Source: Betaproteobacteria bacterium HGW-Betaproteobacteria-20
GTDB taxonomy: Bacteria > Pseudomonadota > Gammaproteobacteria > Burkholderiales > Methylophilaceae
Length of the DNA: 10,930 nucleotides
Assembly (NCBI GenBank): GCA_002842195.1
Contig: PHCL01000015.1
Coordinates: 1 to 10,930 of the forward strand
Direction of reading: 5' to 3'
Part shown: positions 1 through 6,996 of the stretch, in pieces
How positions within the stretch are numbered: the first letter of the stretch is position 1
Layout: each line of letters begins with the position of its first letter
Notes under the pieces: model-generated
What the model saw: the letters and a program-made list of their open reading frames with translations, nothing else
The model's database searches: none
What the model was told of the DNA's origin: nothing
Program-made: the position numbers and the translations under genes

Positions 1-42
1 TAGCAGCACTAAAGTTTTAGTTATAGCTATTCATTAAATAAC

Positions 43-130
43 TCGTCATTCCAGCCTATCGCGCATGAATAATGTGCTTTAGCACATATATTCTGCGGTG
101 ATGCCAAGAACTGGTACGCTGGTATGACGA
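43..130. repeat. Small palindromic intergenic element (copy A)
   Basis: Outer arms at 43-55 and 118-130 are 13-bp inverted repeats with one mismatch (TCGTCATTCCAGC against GCTGGTATGACGA). Inside, 67-93 folds as a hairpin: 5-bp outer stem GAATA/TATTC, 7-bp inner stem ATGTGCT/AGCACAT, TT apex (79-80) and one bulged A at 88. TATCGCGCAT (57-66) precedes the hairpin, and CGG (96-98), TGCCA (102-106) and TGGTACG (112-118) follow it. The same ordered boxes and hairpin geometry recur at 9312-9373, so I read this as one member of a dispersed repeat family. No coding potential is evident. Function is unknown; a non-autonomous mobile element is an inference. Confidence 0.6.
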
Positions 131-204
131 TTATGGTGATGCGGCAACATCAGGTTATTTGACAGAACAGCTATAGCAAAAAAACACCACTAAAACCTAC
201 GAGC

Positions 205-251
205 AAAAAACAATGCCCTGAGAGCCTTTATTTATAAGGCTCTCAGGGCAT
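205..251 (-). terminator. Intrinsic terminator of the pilT-pilU operon
   Basis: A perfect 16-bp inverted repeat (213-228 with 236-251, arm ATGCCCTGAGAGCCTT) encloses a 7-base loop. Read on the minus strand, it lies 29 bases after the pilU stop codon and is followed after two bases by six T residues (complement of 205-210). A long GC-containing stem plus a U-tract is the classic Rho-independent layout. On the plus strand the stem lacks a good T-run, so I assign it to the minus strand, although it could weakly stop transcription entering from the left. Confidence 0.9.
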
Positions 252-280
252 CACCTGGGAAGGCAAGTTAAATGCTTAGG

Positions 281-1417
281 TTAAACAATCCCCAGGCTAT
301 CTAAACCCGCAGATAAATCCTTGCTCTGCGTAGCTTTACCTTCCAGCTTGATTTTCAGGCGAATATCATTCACTGAATCAGCGTTTCGTAATGCATCTTC
401 ATAAGTAATCACGTCCGCTTCGTACAAGTCAAATAAGGCCTGATCAAAAGTTTGCATGCCCAACTCTCTTGATTTGGCAATAATCGATTTGATTTCATGC
501 ACATCACCCTTGAAAATTAAATCTGAAATCAGCGGTGAGTTAAGCATCACTTCCATTGCGGCAGCGCGGCCTTTTCCTTCTTTTTTAGGAATCAATCGTT
601 GTGAAATAAATGCCTTCGTATTTAAAGACAAATCCATCAGTAGCTGATGGCGGCGCTCTTCCGGGAAGAAGTTGATAATGCGGTCTAAGGCCTGGTTGGT
701 GCTGTTAGCATGCAAAGTTGCCATACATAAGTGACCAGTTTCCGCAAAGGCAATCGCGTAATCCATGGTTTCGCGGTCGCGGATTTCACCAATCAGAATC
801 ACATCGGGCGCTTGGCGCAAGGTATTTTTCAGGGCAATGTGCCAGTTATCGGTGTCAACACCCACTTCACGCTGTGTCACAATGCAGTTTATATGCTCAT
901 GTACAAACTCTACAGGGTCTTCAATGGTAATAATATGGCCATAACTATTCTTGTTACGGTAACCGACCATAGCAGCTAAAGAGGTTGACTTACCCGAACC
1001 TGTACCGCCCACAAAAATAACCAAGCCGCGCTTAGTCATCGCAACATCTTTCAATACATCGGGTAAGCCTAATTCTTCAAATTCAGGAATTTTTGTGGTG
1101 ATGGTTCTGAATACCAGCCCGACCGAGCCACGCTGCACAAAAGCATTGACCCGAAAACGGGCAACACTGGGGATTCCAATGGCAAAGTTACATTCGTTGG
1201 TTGCGTCAAACTCAGTTGTCTGCTTGTCATTCATAATGGCACGTGAGATTTCACGCGCTTGCTGAGCCGATAAAACCTGGCTGCTAACAGGCGTTACTTT
1301 GCCATCTATTTTCATTGCCGCAGGAAAACCTGCCGTAATAAATAAATCTGATGCATTTTTTGCCAGCATCAACCGCAGCAAATCAAATACAAACTTCTCT
1401 GCCTGTCCTTTTTCCAT
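281..1417 (-). CDS. pilU: Type IV pilus retraction ATPase PilU
   Basis: PilU is a cytoplasmic hexameric secretion-type ATPase that works with PilT to depolymerise type IV pili for twitching and DNA uptake. The 378 residues match the usual PilU length (about 380). Visible motifs are Walker A GGTGSGKS (137-144), the Asp box HIITIEDPVEF (161-171), Walker B DVILIGE (205-211) and the His box AETGHLCMATLH (225-236). The segment equivalent to the PilT AIRNLIRE motif reads LISDLIFK, which separates PilU from PilT. The ATG has an AAGGG ribosome binding site (complement of 1424-1428) six bases upstream. It lies 107 bases after pilT on the same strand and ends before a strong terminator, so the two probably form one operon. 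Confidence 0.95.
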   Translation of the reverse strand: MEKGQAEKFVFDLLRLMLAKNASDLFITAGFPAAMKIDGKVTPVSSQVLSAQQAREISRAIMNDKQTTEFDATNECNFAIGIPSVARFRVNAFVQRGSVGLVFRTITTKIPEFEELGLPDVLKDVAMTKRGLVIFVGGTGSGKSTSLAAMVGYRNKNSYGHIITIEDPVEFVHEHINCIVTQREVGVDTDNWHIALKNTLRQAPDVILIGEIRDRETMDYAIAFAETGHLCMATLHANSTNQALDRIINFFPEERRHQLLMDLSLNTKAFISQRLIPKKEGKGRAAAMEVMLNSPLISDLIFKGDVHEIKSIIAKSRELGMQTFDQALFDLYEADVITYEDALRNADSVNDIRLKIKLEGKATQSKDLSAGLDSLGIV

Positions 1418-1524
1418 TATTAACCCTTAACTATTTATTAATTACTATCCATAATTACTGCGGACAAAATCACTTTGATACGGCCAGCTTGCGGTAAAAC
1501 CACGCAACTACCGCTTTAGGCCCA

Positions 1525-2568
1525 CTAGCCCATGATGTTATCTTTATTGGCAGCTTTACTGCGGGCTTCATTCGCTGAAACCACATTACGTTTAACTAAA
1601 TCCTGCAGGTTCTGGTCTAGCGTTTGCATGCCCACATTTTGACCTGTTTGAATGGCTGAATACATTTGCGGGATTTTGGCCTCACGTATCAAGTTGCGGA
1701 TTGCCGGTGTACCGATCATAATTTCATGCGCGGCAACACGACCCTGCTCATCTTTCGTCTTCATTAGTGTTTGTGAGATAACCGCACGTAAAGATTCTGA
1801 CAGCATAGAACGCACCATTTCTTTTTCCGCAGCTGGAAACACATCGATAATACGATCAATGGTTTTTGCAGCCGAGCTGGTATGCAATGTACCGAACACC
1901 ATGTGACCGGTTTCTGCGGCAGTAAGTGCTAAACGTATTGTTTCTAAATCGCGCATCTCACCCACCAGAATCACATCAGGGTCTTCACGCAGCGCTGCAC
2001 GTAGTGCGTTATTGAACGAAAGGGTATGCGGACCGACTTCACGTTGGTTAATTAAACATTTTTTTGACTGATGTACGAATTCAATCGGGTCTTCAACCGT
2101 TAGAATATGAGCGAATTCTTTATCGTTAATATAATCAATCATTGCCGCCAGTGTAGTAGATTTACCTGAGCCGGTAGGTCCTGTAACTAAACAAAGTCCA
2201 CGCGGCGTATCCGCAATATCCTTAAAAATGGCTGGGCAACCTAAATCCTCTAAGGTTAATATTTTAGACGGAATGGTACGAAATACCGCACCAGAACCAC
2301 GGTTGTGATTAAACGCATTGACTCGAAAGCGCGCCAAATTTGGAATTTCAAATGAAAAGTCGCATTCCAGCGTTTCCTCATATACCTTGCGCTGACCGTC
2401 GCTCATAATGTCATAGACCATGTCATGCACAGCGGTATGATCCAAGGCCGGTACGTTTATTTTACGTATATCGCCGTGTACACGTATCATTGGCGGCAAG
2501 CCCGCAGAAAGGTGCAAGTCTGACGCTTTATTTTTAACCGAAAATGCGAGTAAATCTGAAATGTCCAC
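1525..2568 (-). CDS. pilT: Type IV pilus retraction ATPase PilT
   Basis: PilT is the main motor for pilus retraction, acting at the cytoplasmic face of the pilus base. The 347 residues are full length. Motifs are Walker A GPTGSGKST (130-138), the Asp box HILTVEDPIEF (154-164), Walker B DVILVGE (198-204), the His box ending GTLH (226-229), and the diagnostic AIRNLIREAKIPQM (289-302) needed for retraction in known PilT proteins. The start codon is GTG (complement of 2566-2568). It is supported by AGGAG six bases upstream and by the family N-terminus MDI-LLAFSVKNKASDLHLSAG. yggS is divergent and pilU follows. The yggS-pilT-pilU order is the same as in Pseudomonas aeruginosa. Confidence 0.97.
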   Translation of the reverse strand: MDISDLLAFSVKNKASDLHLSAGLPPMIRVHGDIRKINVPALDHTAVHDMVYDIMSDGQRKVYEETLECDFSFEIPNLARFRVNAFNHNRGSGAVFRTIPSKILTLEDLGCPAIFKDIADTPRGLCLVTGPTGSGKSTTLAAMIDYINDKEFAHILTVEDPIEFVHQSKKCLINQREVGPHTLSFNNALRAALREDPDVILVGEMRDLETIRLALTAAETGHMVFGTLHTSSAAKTIDRIIDVFPAAEKEMVRSMLSESLRAVISQTLMKTKDEQGRVAAHEIMIGTPAIRNLIREAKIPQMYSAIQTGQNVGMQTLDQNLQDLVKRNVVSANEARSKAANKDNIMG

Positions 2569-2574
2569 AACTTG

Positions 2575-2579
2575 CTCCT
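2575..2579 (-). promoter_or_regulatory. Ribosome binding site fixing the GTG start of pilT
   Basis: On the minus strand AGGAG is followed by six bases and then GTG. No ATG gives the expected PilT N-terminus, so this site decides the start. Confidence 0.8.
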
Positions 2580-2640
2580 GTTATAATTTATTGTGTGTTG
2601 GCTTAAAGTGCCGCTGTTAACGCTATGCCCGATACTGCAT

Positions 2641-2706
2641 GTTAATTTTAAGATGTAAATACAAGACGTAACTATATAAGATGCAAATTATAAGACGTTA
2701 ATTTTA
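2641..2706. repeat. Imperfect tandem repeat in the pilT-yggS divergent region
   Basis: About 2.4 copies of a 27-29 base AT-rich unit lie directly upstream of yggS. Unit one is 2641-2667 and unit two 2668-2696; a partial third starts at 2697 and repeats GTTAATTTTA exactly as in unit one. Within it, AAGAYGYAA-like words recur at 2650, 2663, 2678 and 2692, about 14 bases apart. The repeat sits where the yggS promoter or leader should be, so a regulator-binding role is possible, but replication slippage in AT-rich DNA would look the same. A related 16-base stretch (13 of 16 identical) occurs at 4865-4880, just before the dynamin-like gene. Confidence 0.55.
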
Positions 2707-2718
2707 GCTTAGTGAATT

Positions 2719-3399
2719 ATGACCTCAATTAGCAACCGCTTGCAAGATATTCTAGCAACTATTCAATCAGTAAAACTCGCGGGGCAACATCAGCAGCCAG
2801 TAAGCTTGCTGGCGGTAAGCAAGGCACAGCCTGCTGCCGCTATTCGTGAGGCTTATGCTGCAGGCCAAGCCATGTTTGGCGAAAACTATTTGCAAGAGGC
2901 TTTAGATAAGCAAACCCAACTCACGGACTTAAACATTGAGTGGCATTTTATTGGCCCTATACAAAGCAATAAAACCCAGTTAATTGCACAACATTTTGCC
3001 TGGGTACACAGTATAGACAGGTTAAAAATTGCACAACGCTTAAATGATGCAAGGCCGGCAAACTTACCCGCCCTGCAAGTGTGCATTCAAGTGAATGTCA
3101 GTCATGAAGCAAGTAAAAGCGGCGTTGCGCCAGATAAATTAGCAGCGCTTGCAACAGCGATTACAGCACTTCCGCAGCTAAAGTTACGTGGTTTGATGGC
3201 GATACCGGAGCCAAGCCATGATGAGAATAAGCAGCGCGTGCAATTCAAACAAGTAAGGGAATGTTATGATGCACTTTCAGCGGAAGGCTTTGCTTTAGAC
3301 ACGCTGTCGATTGGCATGTCAGACGACTACAAAACTGCCATCGCACAAGGTGCGACAATTGTGCGCATTGGCTCTGCCATATTTGGCGCAAGAAAATAA
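2719..3399 (+). CDS. yggS: YggS/PLPBP-family pyridoxal phosphate homeostasis protein
   Basis: A cytosolic fold-type III PLP-binding protein without known catalytic activity; loss of the family disturbs vitamin B6 and amino acid pools. The 226 residues are the usual length. The PLP-binding lysine is K35 in LLAVSK (30-35). Other family signatures are FGENY (53-57), HFIGPIQSNK (76-85), the NVSHEASKSG region, LRGLMAIPEP, LSIGMSDDY and a C-terminal VRIGSAIFGAR. The ATG is preceded only by a weak AGTGA, so translation initiation may be modest, but no better start fits the family N-terminus. It is divergent from pilT and lies 61 bases before the preferred proC start, consistent with a yggS-proC-yggT operon. 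Confidence 0.95.
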   Translation: MTSISNRLQDILATIQSVKLAGQHQQPVSLLAVSKAQPAAAIREAYAAGQAMFGENYLQEALDKQTQLTDLNIEWHFIGPIQSNKTQLIAQHFAWVHSIDRLKIAQRLNDARPANLPALQVCIQVNVSHEASKSGVAPDKLAALATAITALPQLKLRGLMAIPEPSHDENKQRVQFKQVRECYDALSAEGFALDTLSIGMSDDYKTAIAQGATIVRIGSAIFGARK

Positions 3400-3460
3400 T
3401 ACGCTAGAAATTGAAACTCAAGTCTAACAGATGGGATTATGCCAACAAATGGATATTAAA

Positions 3461-4279
3461 ATGAATATTAGTTTTATTGGCGGCGGCAACATGGCGCGGG
3501 CGATTATTGGCGGCTTAAAAAAAAATGGCTTTGACATGCACGCAATTACCGTCATCGAGCCAGATGCACAAAAGCGCACGCAATTAACCGCAGAGTTTAA
3601 TGTACAAGTCAGCGACAGTTATGTCGAAAATCGCGACACTAACGCGACCAGTAATGTCATTGTTCTGGCAGTCAAACCACAGCAACTACAGGAAGTATGC
3701 AACCAATTAAGCGCAAAATTAAACTCGCAACTTATTATTTCAATCGCAGCAGGCATTAGAAGCAAAGATATATCACGCTGGCTGGCTGATTACCAGGCCG
3801 TTGTTCGCGTGATGCCTAATACGCCGGCACAGATTCAAGCAGGCGTTTCTGCACTTTATGCCATGCCTGGTGTTAGCCCGGCCCAGCAAGACCAAGCCAC
3901 GACTATTCTAGCTGCTGCCGGCCTCACGCTTTGGCTGGATAATGAAGCTAAAATGGATGCCGTTACAGCAATCTCTGGCAGCGGCCCGGCTTATGTATTT
4001 TATTTCATTGAAGCGTTACAAGAAGCAGCCATTGGTCTTGGGCTTGCGCCTGATGAAGCGCGTATGTTAGCGCTGCAAACGTTTACTGGCGCTAGCTTGC
4101 TGGCGACACAAAGTATTGAAGATGTTAAAACCCTGCGCGCGCAAGTCACCTCAAAAGGCGGGACCACCGAGCAGGGGATACTGGCGCTGGAAGCCGCCAA
4201 CATTAAGGCAGCCATCATAAGTGCAGCCCAAGCCGCCGCCGACAAATCACGTGCCTTAGGAGATGACCTTGCTCTATAA
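3461..4279 (+). CDS. proC: Pyrroline-5-carboxylate reductase ProC
   Basis: ProC catalyses the last step of proline synthesis, NAD(P)H-dependent reduction of 1-pyrroline-5-carboxylate, in the cytosol. From this start the protein has 272 residues, as usual. Motifs are the Rossmann FIGGGNMA (5-12), VKPQQL (71-76), RVMPNTP (116-122), SGSGPAYV (172-179) and VTSKGGTTEQG (229-239). In-frame ATGs also exist at 3431 and 3449. I prefer 3461 because MNISFIGGGNMA matches the family N-terminus and a GGA lies seven bases upstream; 3449 (adding MDIK and two more residues) cannot be excluded. The last 17 bases overlap yggT, implying translational coupling. Confidence 0.93.
   Translation: MNISFIGGGNMARAIIGGLKKNGFDMHAITVIEPDAQKRTQLTAEFNVQVSDSYVENRDTNATSNVIVLAVKPQQLQEVCNQLSAKLNSQLIISIAAGIRSKDISRWLADYQAVVRVMPNTPAQIQAGVSALYAMPGVSPAQQDQATTILAAAGLTLWLDNEAKMDAVTAISGSGPAYVFYFIEALQEAAIGLGLAPDEARMLALQTFTGASLLATQSIEDVKTLRAQVTSKGGTTEQGILALEAANIKAAIISAAQAAADKSRALGDDLAL
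4258..4262 (+). promoter_or_regulatory. Ribosome binding site of yggT inside proC
   Basis: AGGAG within the last proC codons abuts the ATG at 4263 with no spacer. An in-frame TTG at 4269 lies six bases downstream, a better spacing. The site therefore couples yggT translation to proC but leaves the exact start open. Confidence 0.55.
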
Positions 4280-4859
4280 CGCATTCTTATTTTTGCTCAA
4301 AACCGTGTTGGATTTATTAACATTGGCATTTTTACTACGCTTTTATTTCCAGCTCACCAGAGTTCCTTTTCAAAACCAGGTCGCACAGCTTATTGTCACA
4401 CTGACTAATTTTGCAGTAAAGCCAATGCGACGCTTAATGACCATGCTTGGTAACTTGGGTTTAGCCAAACTGGATATTTCCACGCTGTTACTTGCCTATC
4501 TCACGCAACTTCTGCTTACTGTAGCCACGCAATGGCTAAGAGGCTTTCCGTTACTCATTGCCGGTAACGGTGTTTGGCTGACATTACTGGCGATTGCGCT
4601 TATTAGTGTCATTATCCTAAGCACCACTATTTTCATGTACGCCGTGCTGATTCAGGCCATTTTAAGCTGGGTCAATCCCCACACACCGATTGCGCCAATT
4701 CTGGTTAACCTCACCAGTCCAATATTACGTTTTCTGCGGAAATTCATTCCGCTGGCTGGTAATGTAGATCTAAGTCCGCTTGTATTTATAATCGTGGCAC
4801 AGTTATTGCTGGTTACTGTATTAATTCCTTTAGAAAATAACTTACTATCGATGCTGTAA
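4263..4859 (+). CDS. yggT: YggT family integral membrane protein
   Basis: A two-domain YggT (YGGT/YlmG) inner-membrane protein of 198 residues. Hydrophobic segments lie at roughly 5-27, 70-90, 105-133 and 170-192. The family half-motif appears twice: LLRFYFQLTRVPFQN followed by an NFAVKPMRR stretch (24-57), and ILSWVNPH with NLTSPILRFLRKFIPLAG and VDLSPLVFIIVAQLLL (133-183). The molecular role is not settled; relatives have been linked to membrane and division processes and to osmotic tolerance. It overlaps proC by 17 bases and precedes the dynamin-like gene by 20, so all are probably cotranscribed. The ATG at 4263 is given as the start; TTG at 4269 is an alternative. Confidence 0.92.
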   Translation: MTLLYNAFLFLLKTVLDLLTLAFLLRFYFQLTRVPFQNQVAQLIVTLTNFAVKPMRRLMTMLGNLGLAKLDISTLLLAYLTQLLLTVATQWLRGFPLLIAGNGVWLTLLAIALISVIILSTTIFMYAVLIQAILSWVNPHTPIAPILVNLTSPILRFLRKFIPLAGNVDLSPLVFIIVAQLLLVTVLIPLENNLLSML

Positions 4860-4879
4860 GTTAATATAAGACGACAATT

Positions 4880-6955
4880 ATGAACACTCTAACTGCAAAT
4901 AGTGTAACTGATCAGCAAAAGCTTGTGGCTTCCAGCCTGAGCACTAAAATAACTGAATACAGTGAATGGCGCGAGAATCTAACTGCAACGATCAATGAAT
5001 ACATTGATTGGCTTGGTCATTCAGATTCCATAGATGCAATTCAGGAGCTAAGGCTTTACGACATTAAAGAAACCTTGAAAAAAGACCAGCTAGTCATGGC
5101 TTTTCTGGCGGAATTTTCCCGTGGTAAAACTGAAACCATCAATGCCCTGTTTTTTTCTGACTTTAACCAACGTTTGTTACCAAGCGCGCCTGGTCGCACC
5201 ACCATGTGTCCAACGGAAATATTTTGGGATCCACGTGAAGAGCCGTGTATCAAACTGTTGCCGATTGAAACAAGACAAACTGACGATACGCTTACCTATT
5301 TAAAAACCACACAAGATATCTGGCATAAAATCCGCCTGGATTTAAGCTCGCCCGAAGCCATGAAACAAACCTTGGGTACCTTGATTCACAATAGAGAGGT
5401 TGATTTAGAAACGGCAAAAACGCTTGGGTTTTGGAACGAAAATGACCCGAGTATGCGCCGGTCAATTGCCGAAAAAGGCACCGTTGAAATTCCCGTATGG
5501 CGGCACGCGCTTATTAACTATCCGCACCCATTGCTAAAAAATGGATTGGTGGTCATTGACACGCCAGGGCTAAATACCATGGGTGCAGAGCCTGAACTAA
5601 CGCTCAACATTATTCCAAACGCACACGCAGTGTTATTTTTAACTGCAACTGATACCGGCCTTACAAAATCAGACATGCAAATTTGGCTGGAATACGTGCA
5701 AAAGCGCGCCACGCACAAACTAGTGATACTCAATAAAATTGATATTCTTTGGGATGGGCTTGAAACTGAAGCTGAGGTAGATGCCCTCATTCAAAAACAA
5801 ATACAAAATACTGCACACGAATTAGGCTTAGATACGCACAATATTTTTGCTATATCTGCACAAAAGGCTTTGGTAGCAAAAATCAGGAAAGATAAGGCTT
5901 TACTTAAACGCAGTGGTATCGGCAAGCTAGAGGATGCGCTTGCCGATCAACTCATTGAATCTAAACATGAAATACTTGGTCGTGCAATTGTAACCGAGTG
6001 TTCAAATATGATGCGCTCTTCGCGCAAAGTCGCTCAAATGCGAGTGGACACCATTAAAAACCAGTTAGCTGAGCTACGCGCCATTCAAAGTCAAAATCGT
6101 GACACCTCGAAAGAAATTTTGACCAATGTGATTGCTGAACGTAAACGCTATGAAGCATCGGTACTCACATTTAATCAGGGTAGTGAGAAAATTAAGCGGC
6201 TAAGTGAAAAACTCTTACGCCACTTAAGCCTGGGTTATTTAAATACCACTTTAGAACAAACCAAACAAGATATGGGTGATAGCTGGACAACTGTAGGGTT
6301 GAATAGAAGCATGCGCGCACTCACTAAACTGGCAAGCAATCTTGCCGAAGAAATCAGACTCGAAGGTGCCGTTATTAAAAAACAAGCGGATGATTTATAT
6401 CAATTATTTTCGAGCAAGCATGGCTTTGAGAAAACTGAAGCCAGAGTGCTCGACATGAGCAACCTGATACAGAATATGCAAAGCCTGGAGAAAGTTACCG
6501 ATGAATTCTGCACCGACCCTCTGAATGTACTCACGGAAAAACGTTTTTTAATTCGTAAATTTTATTTAGGGCTTGGGGCGCAAATTCAAGCTGCATTTGA
6601 ACAGTCTCATGCAGATTGCAATCAATGGCTTAACACTGTGATTGGTGAATTGAAAACACAAATCAATGCGCATAAAAAGTCGCTGGATAAACGCGCAGAG
6701 TCATTAATGCAATCTCACAGTAGTGCTGATAAGCTACTGAAGCATCTTGAGTTAACGGAAAAAGATTTTACCAAACTACAATCGCAATCCAATCAACTAG
6801 ATGCAATATTATTGAAGCTGATGCGCTATGCAAAATTCAAAGCGAAAGAAGTTGCGCCCAATGTAGCAACATTAGCCTCACCCAAGGTTGAGCTCGATGA
6901 TTTTAATAAAGCTGGAATCATGCCAAATGCACCTTTCATTAGCTCAAACGCTTAA
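4880..6955 (+). CDS. Bacterial dynamin-like GTPase
   Basis: A 691-residue dynamin-superfamily GTPase. The N-terminal G domain shows G1 AEFSRGKT (77-84), G2 threonines in PGRTTMCPT (104-112), G3 DTPG (227-230), G4 NKID (285-288) and a G5-like SAQ (326-328). From about 365 to 655 it is mostly charged, helix-rich sequence of the coiled-coil stalk type. A short basic-hydrophobic stretch (about 554-570, FLIRKFYLGLGAQI) could touch membrane, but there is no signal peptide or obvious transmembrane span. G1 has Ala in place of the first Gly of GxxxxGK[ST]; G3 and G4 are intact, so GTP binding is still expected. It does not resemble E. coli CrfC outside the G motifs. It lies 20 bases after yggT. Family members remodel or protect membranes; its own role is unknown. 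The upstream ribosome binding site is weak (AAGACG). Confidence 0.88.
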   Translation: MNTLTANSVTDQQKLVASSLSTKITEYSEWRENLTATINEYIDWLGHSDSIDAIQELRLYDIKETLKKDQLVMAFLAEFSRGKTETINALFFSDFNQRLLPSAPGRTTMCPTEIFWDPREEPCIKLLPIETRQTDDTLTYLKTTQDIWHKIRLDLSSPEAMKQTLGTLIHNREVDLETAKTLGFWNENDPSMRRSIAEKGTVEIPVWRHALINYPHPLLKNGLVVIDTPGLNTMGAEPELTLNIIPNAHAVLFLTATDTGLTKSDMQIWLEYVQKRATHKLVILNKIDILWDGLETEAEVDALIQKQIQNTAHELGLDTHNIFAISAQKALVAKIRKDKALLKRSGIGKLEDALADQLIESKHEILGRAIVTECSNMMRSSRKVAQMRVDTIKNQLAELRAIQSQNRDTSKEILTNVIAERKRYEASVLTFNQGSEKIKRLSEKLLRHLSLGYLNTTLEQTKQDMGDSWTTVGLNRSMRALTKLASNLAEEIRLEGAVIKKQADDLYQLFSSKHGFEKTEARVLDMSNLIQNMQSLEKVTDEFCTDPLNVLTEKRFLIRKFYLGLGAQIQAAFEQSHADCNQWLNTVIGELKTQINAHKKSLDKRAESLMQSHSSADKLLKHLELTEKDFTKLQSQSNQLDAILLKLMRYAKFKAKEVAPNVATLASPKVELDDFNKAGIMPNAPFISSNA

Positions 6956-6996
6956 TAATAAAGGGGTAGCCAACAAGCTAATAGTTATCAAGCTAA

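Noticed and set aside
159..190. TTGACA at 159-164 as the -35 of a plus-strand promoter
   Set aside because: No -10-like hexamer lies 16-18 bases downstream and no plus-strand gene follows.
43..251. CRISPR array or tRNA in the left intergenic region
   Set aside because: There are no regularly spaced direct repeats and no cloverleaf; the structure is explained by one palindromic element and one terminator.
1491..1514. Hairpin GCGGTA/TACCGC in the 107-base pilT-pilU gap
   Set aside because: Only 6 bp with a 12-base loop and no T-run on the minus strand; too weak to call a terminator or attenuator.
3431..3460. Upstream ATG starts for proC at 3431 and 3449
   Set aside because: Neither has a recognisable ribosome binding site and the extra residues (MGLCQQMDIK) are not part of the ProC fold; 3449 remains a weaker alternative.
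4000..4284. Minus-strand open frame of 94 codons inside proC
   Set aside because: It is a shadow of proC, with low-complexity Ala/Ser composition and no ribosome binding site or family features.
6956..6996. Possible bidirectional terminator between the convergent dynamin and rng genes
   Set aside because: The 41-base gap holds a short direct repeat (CAAGCTAA) but no stem of useful length and no T-run.
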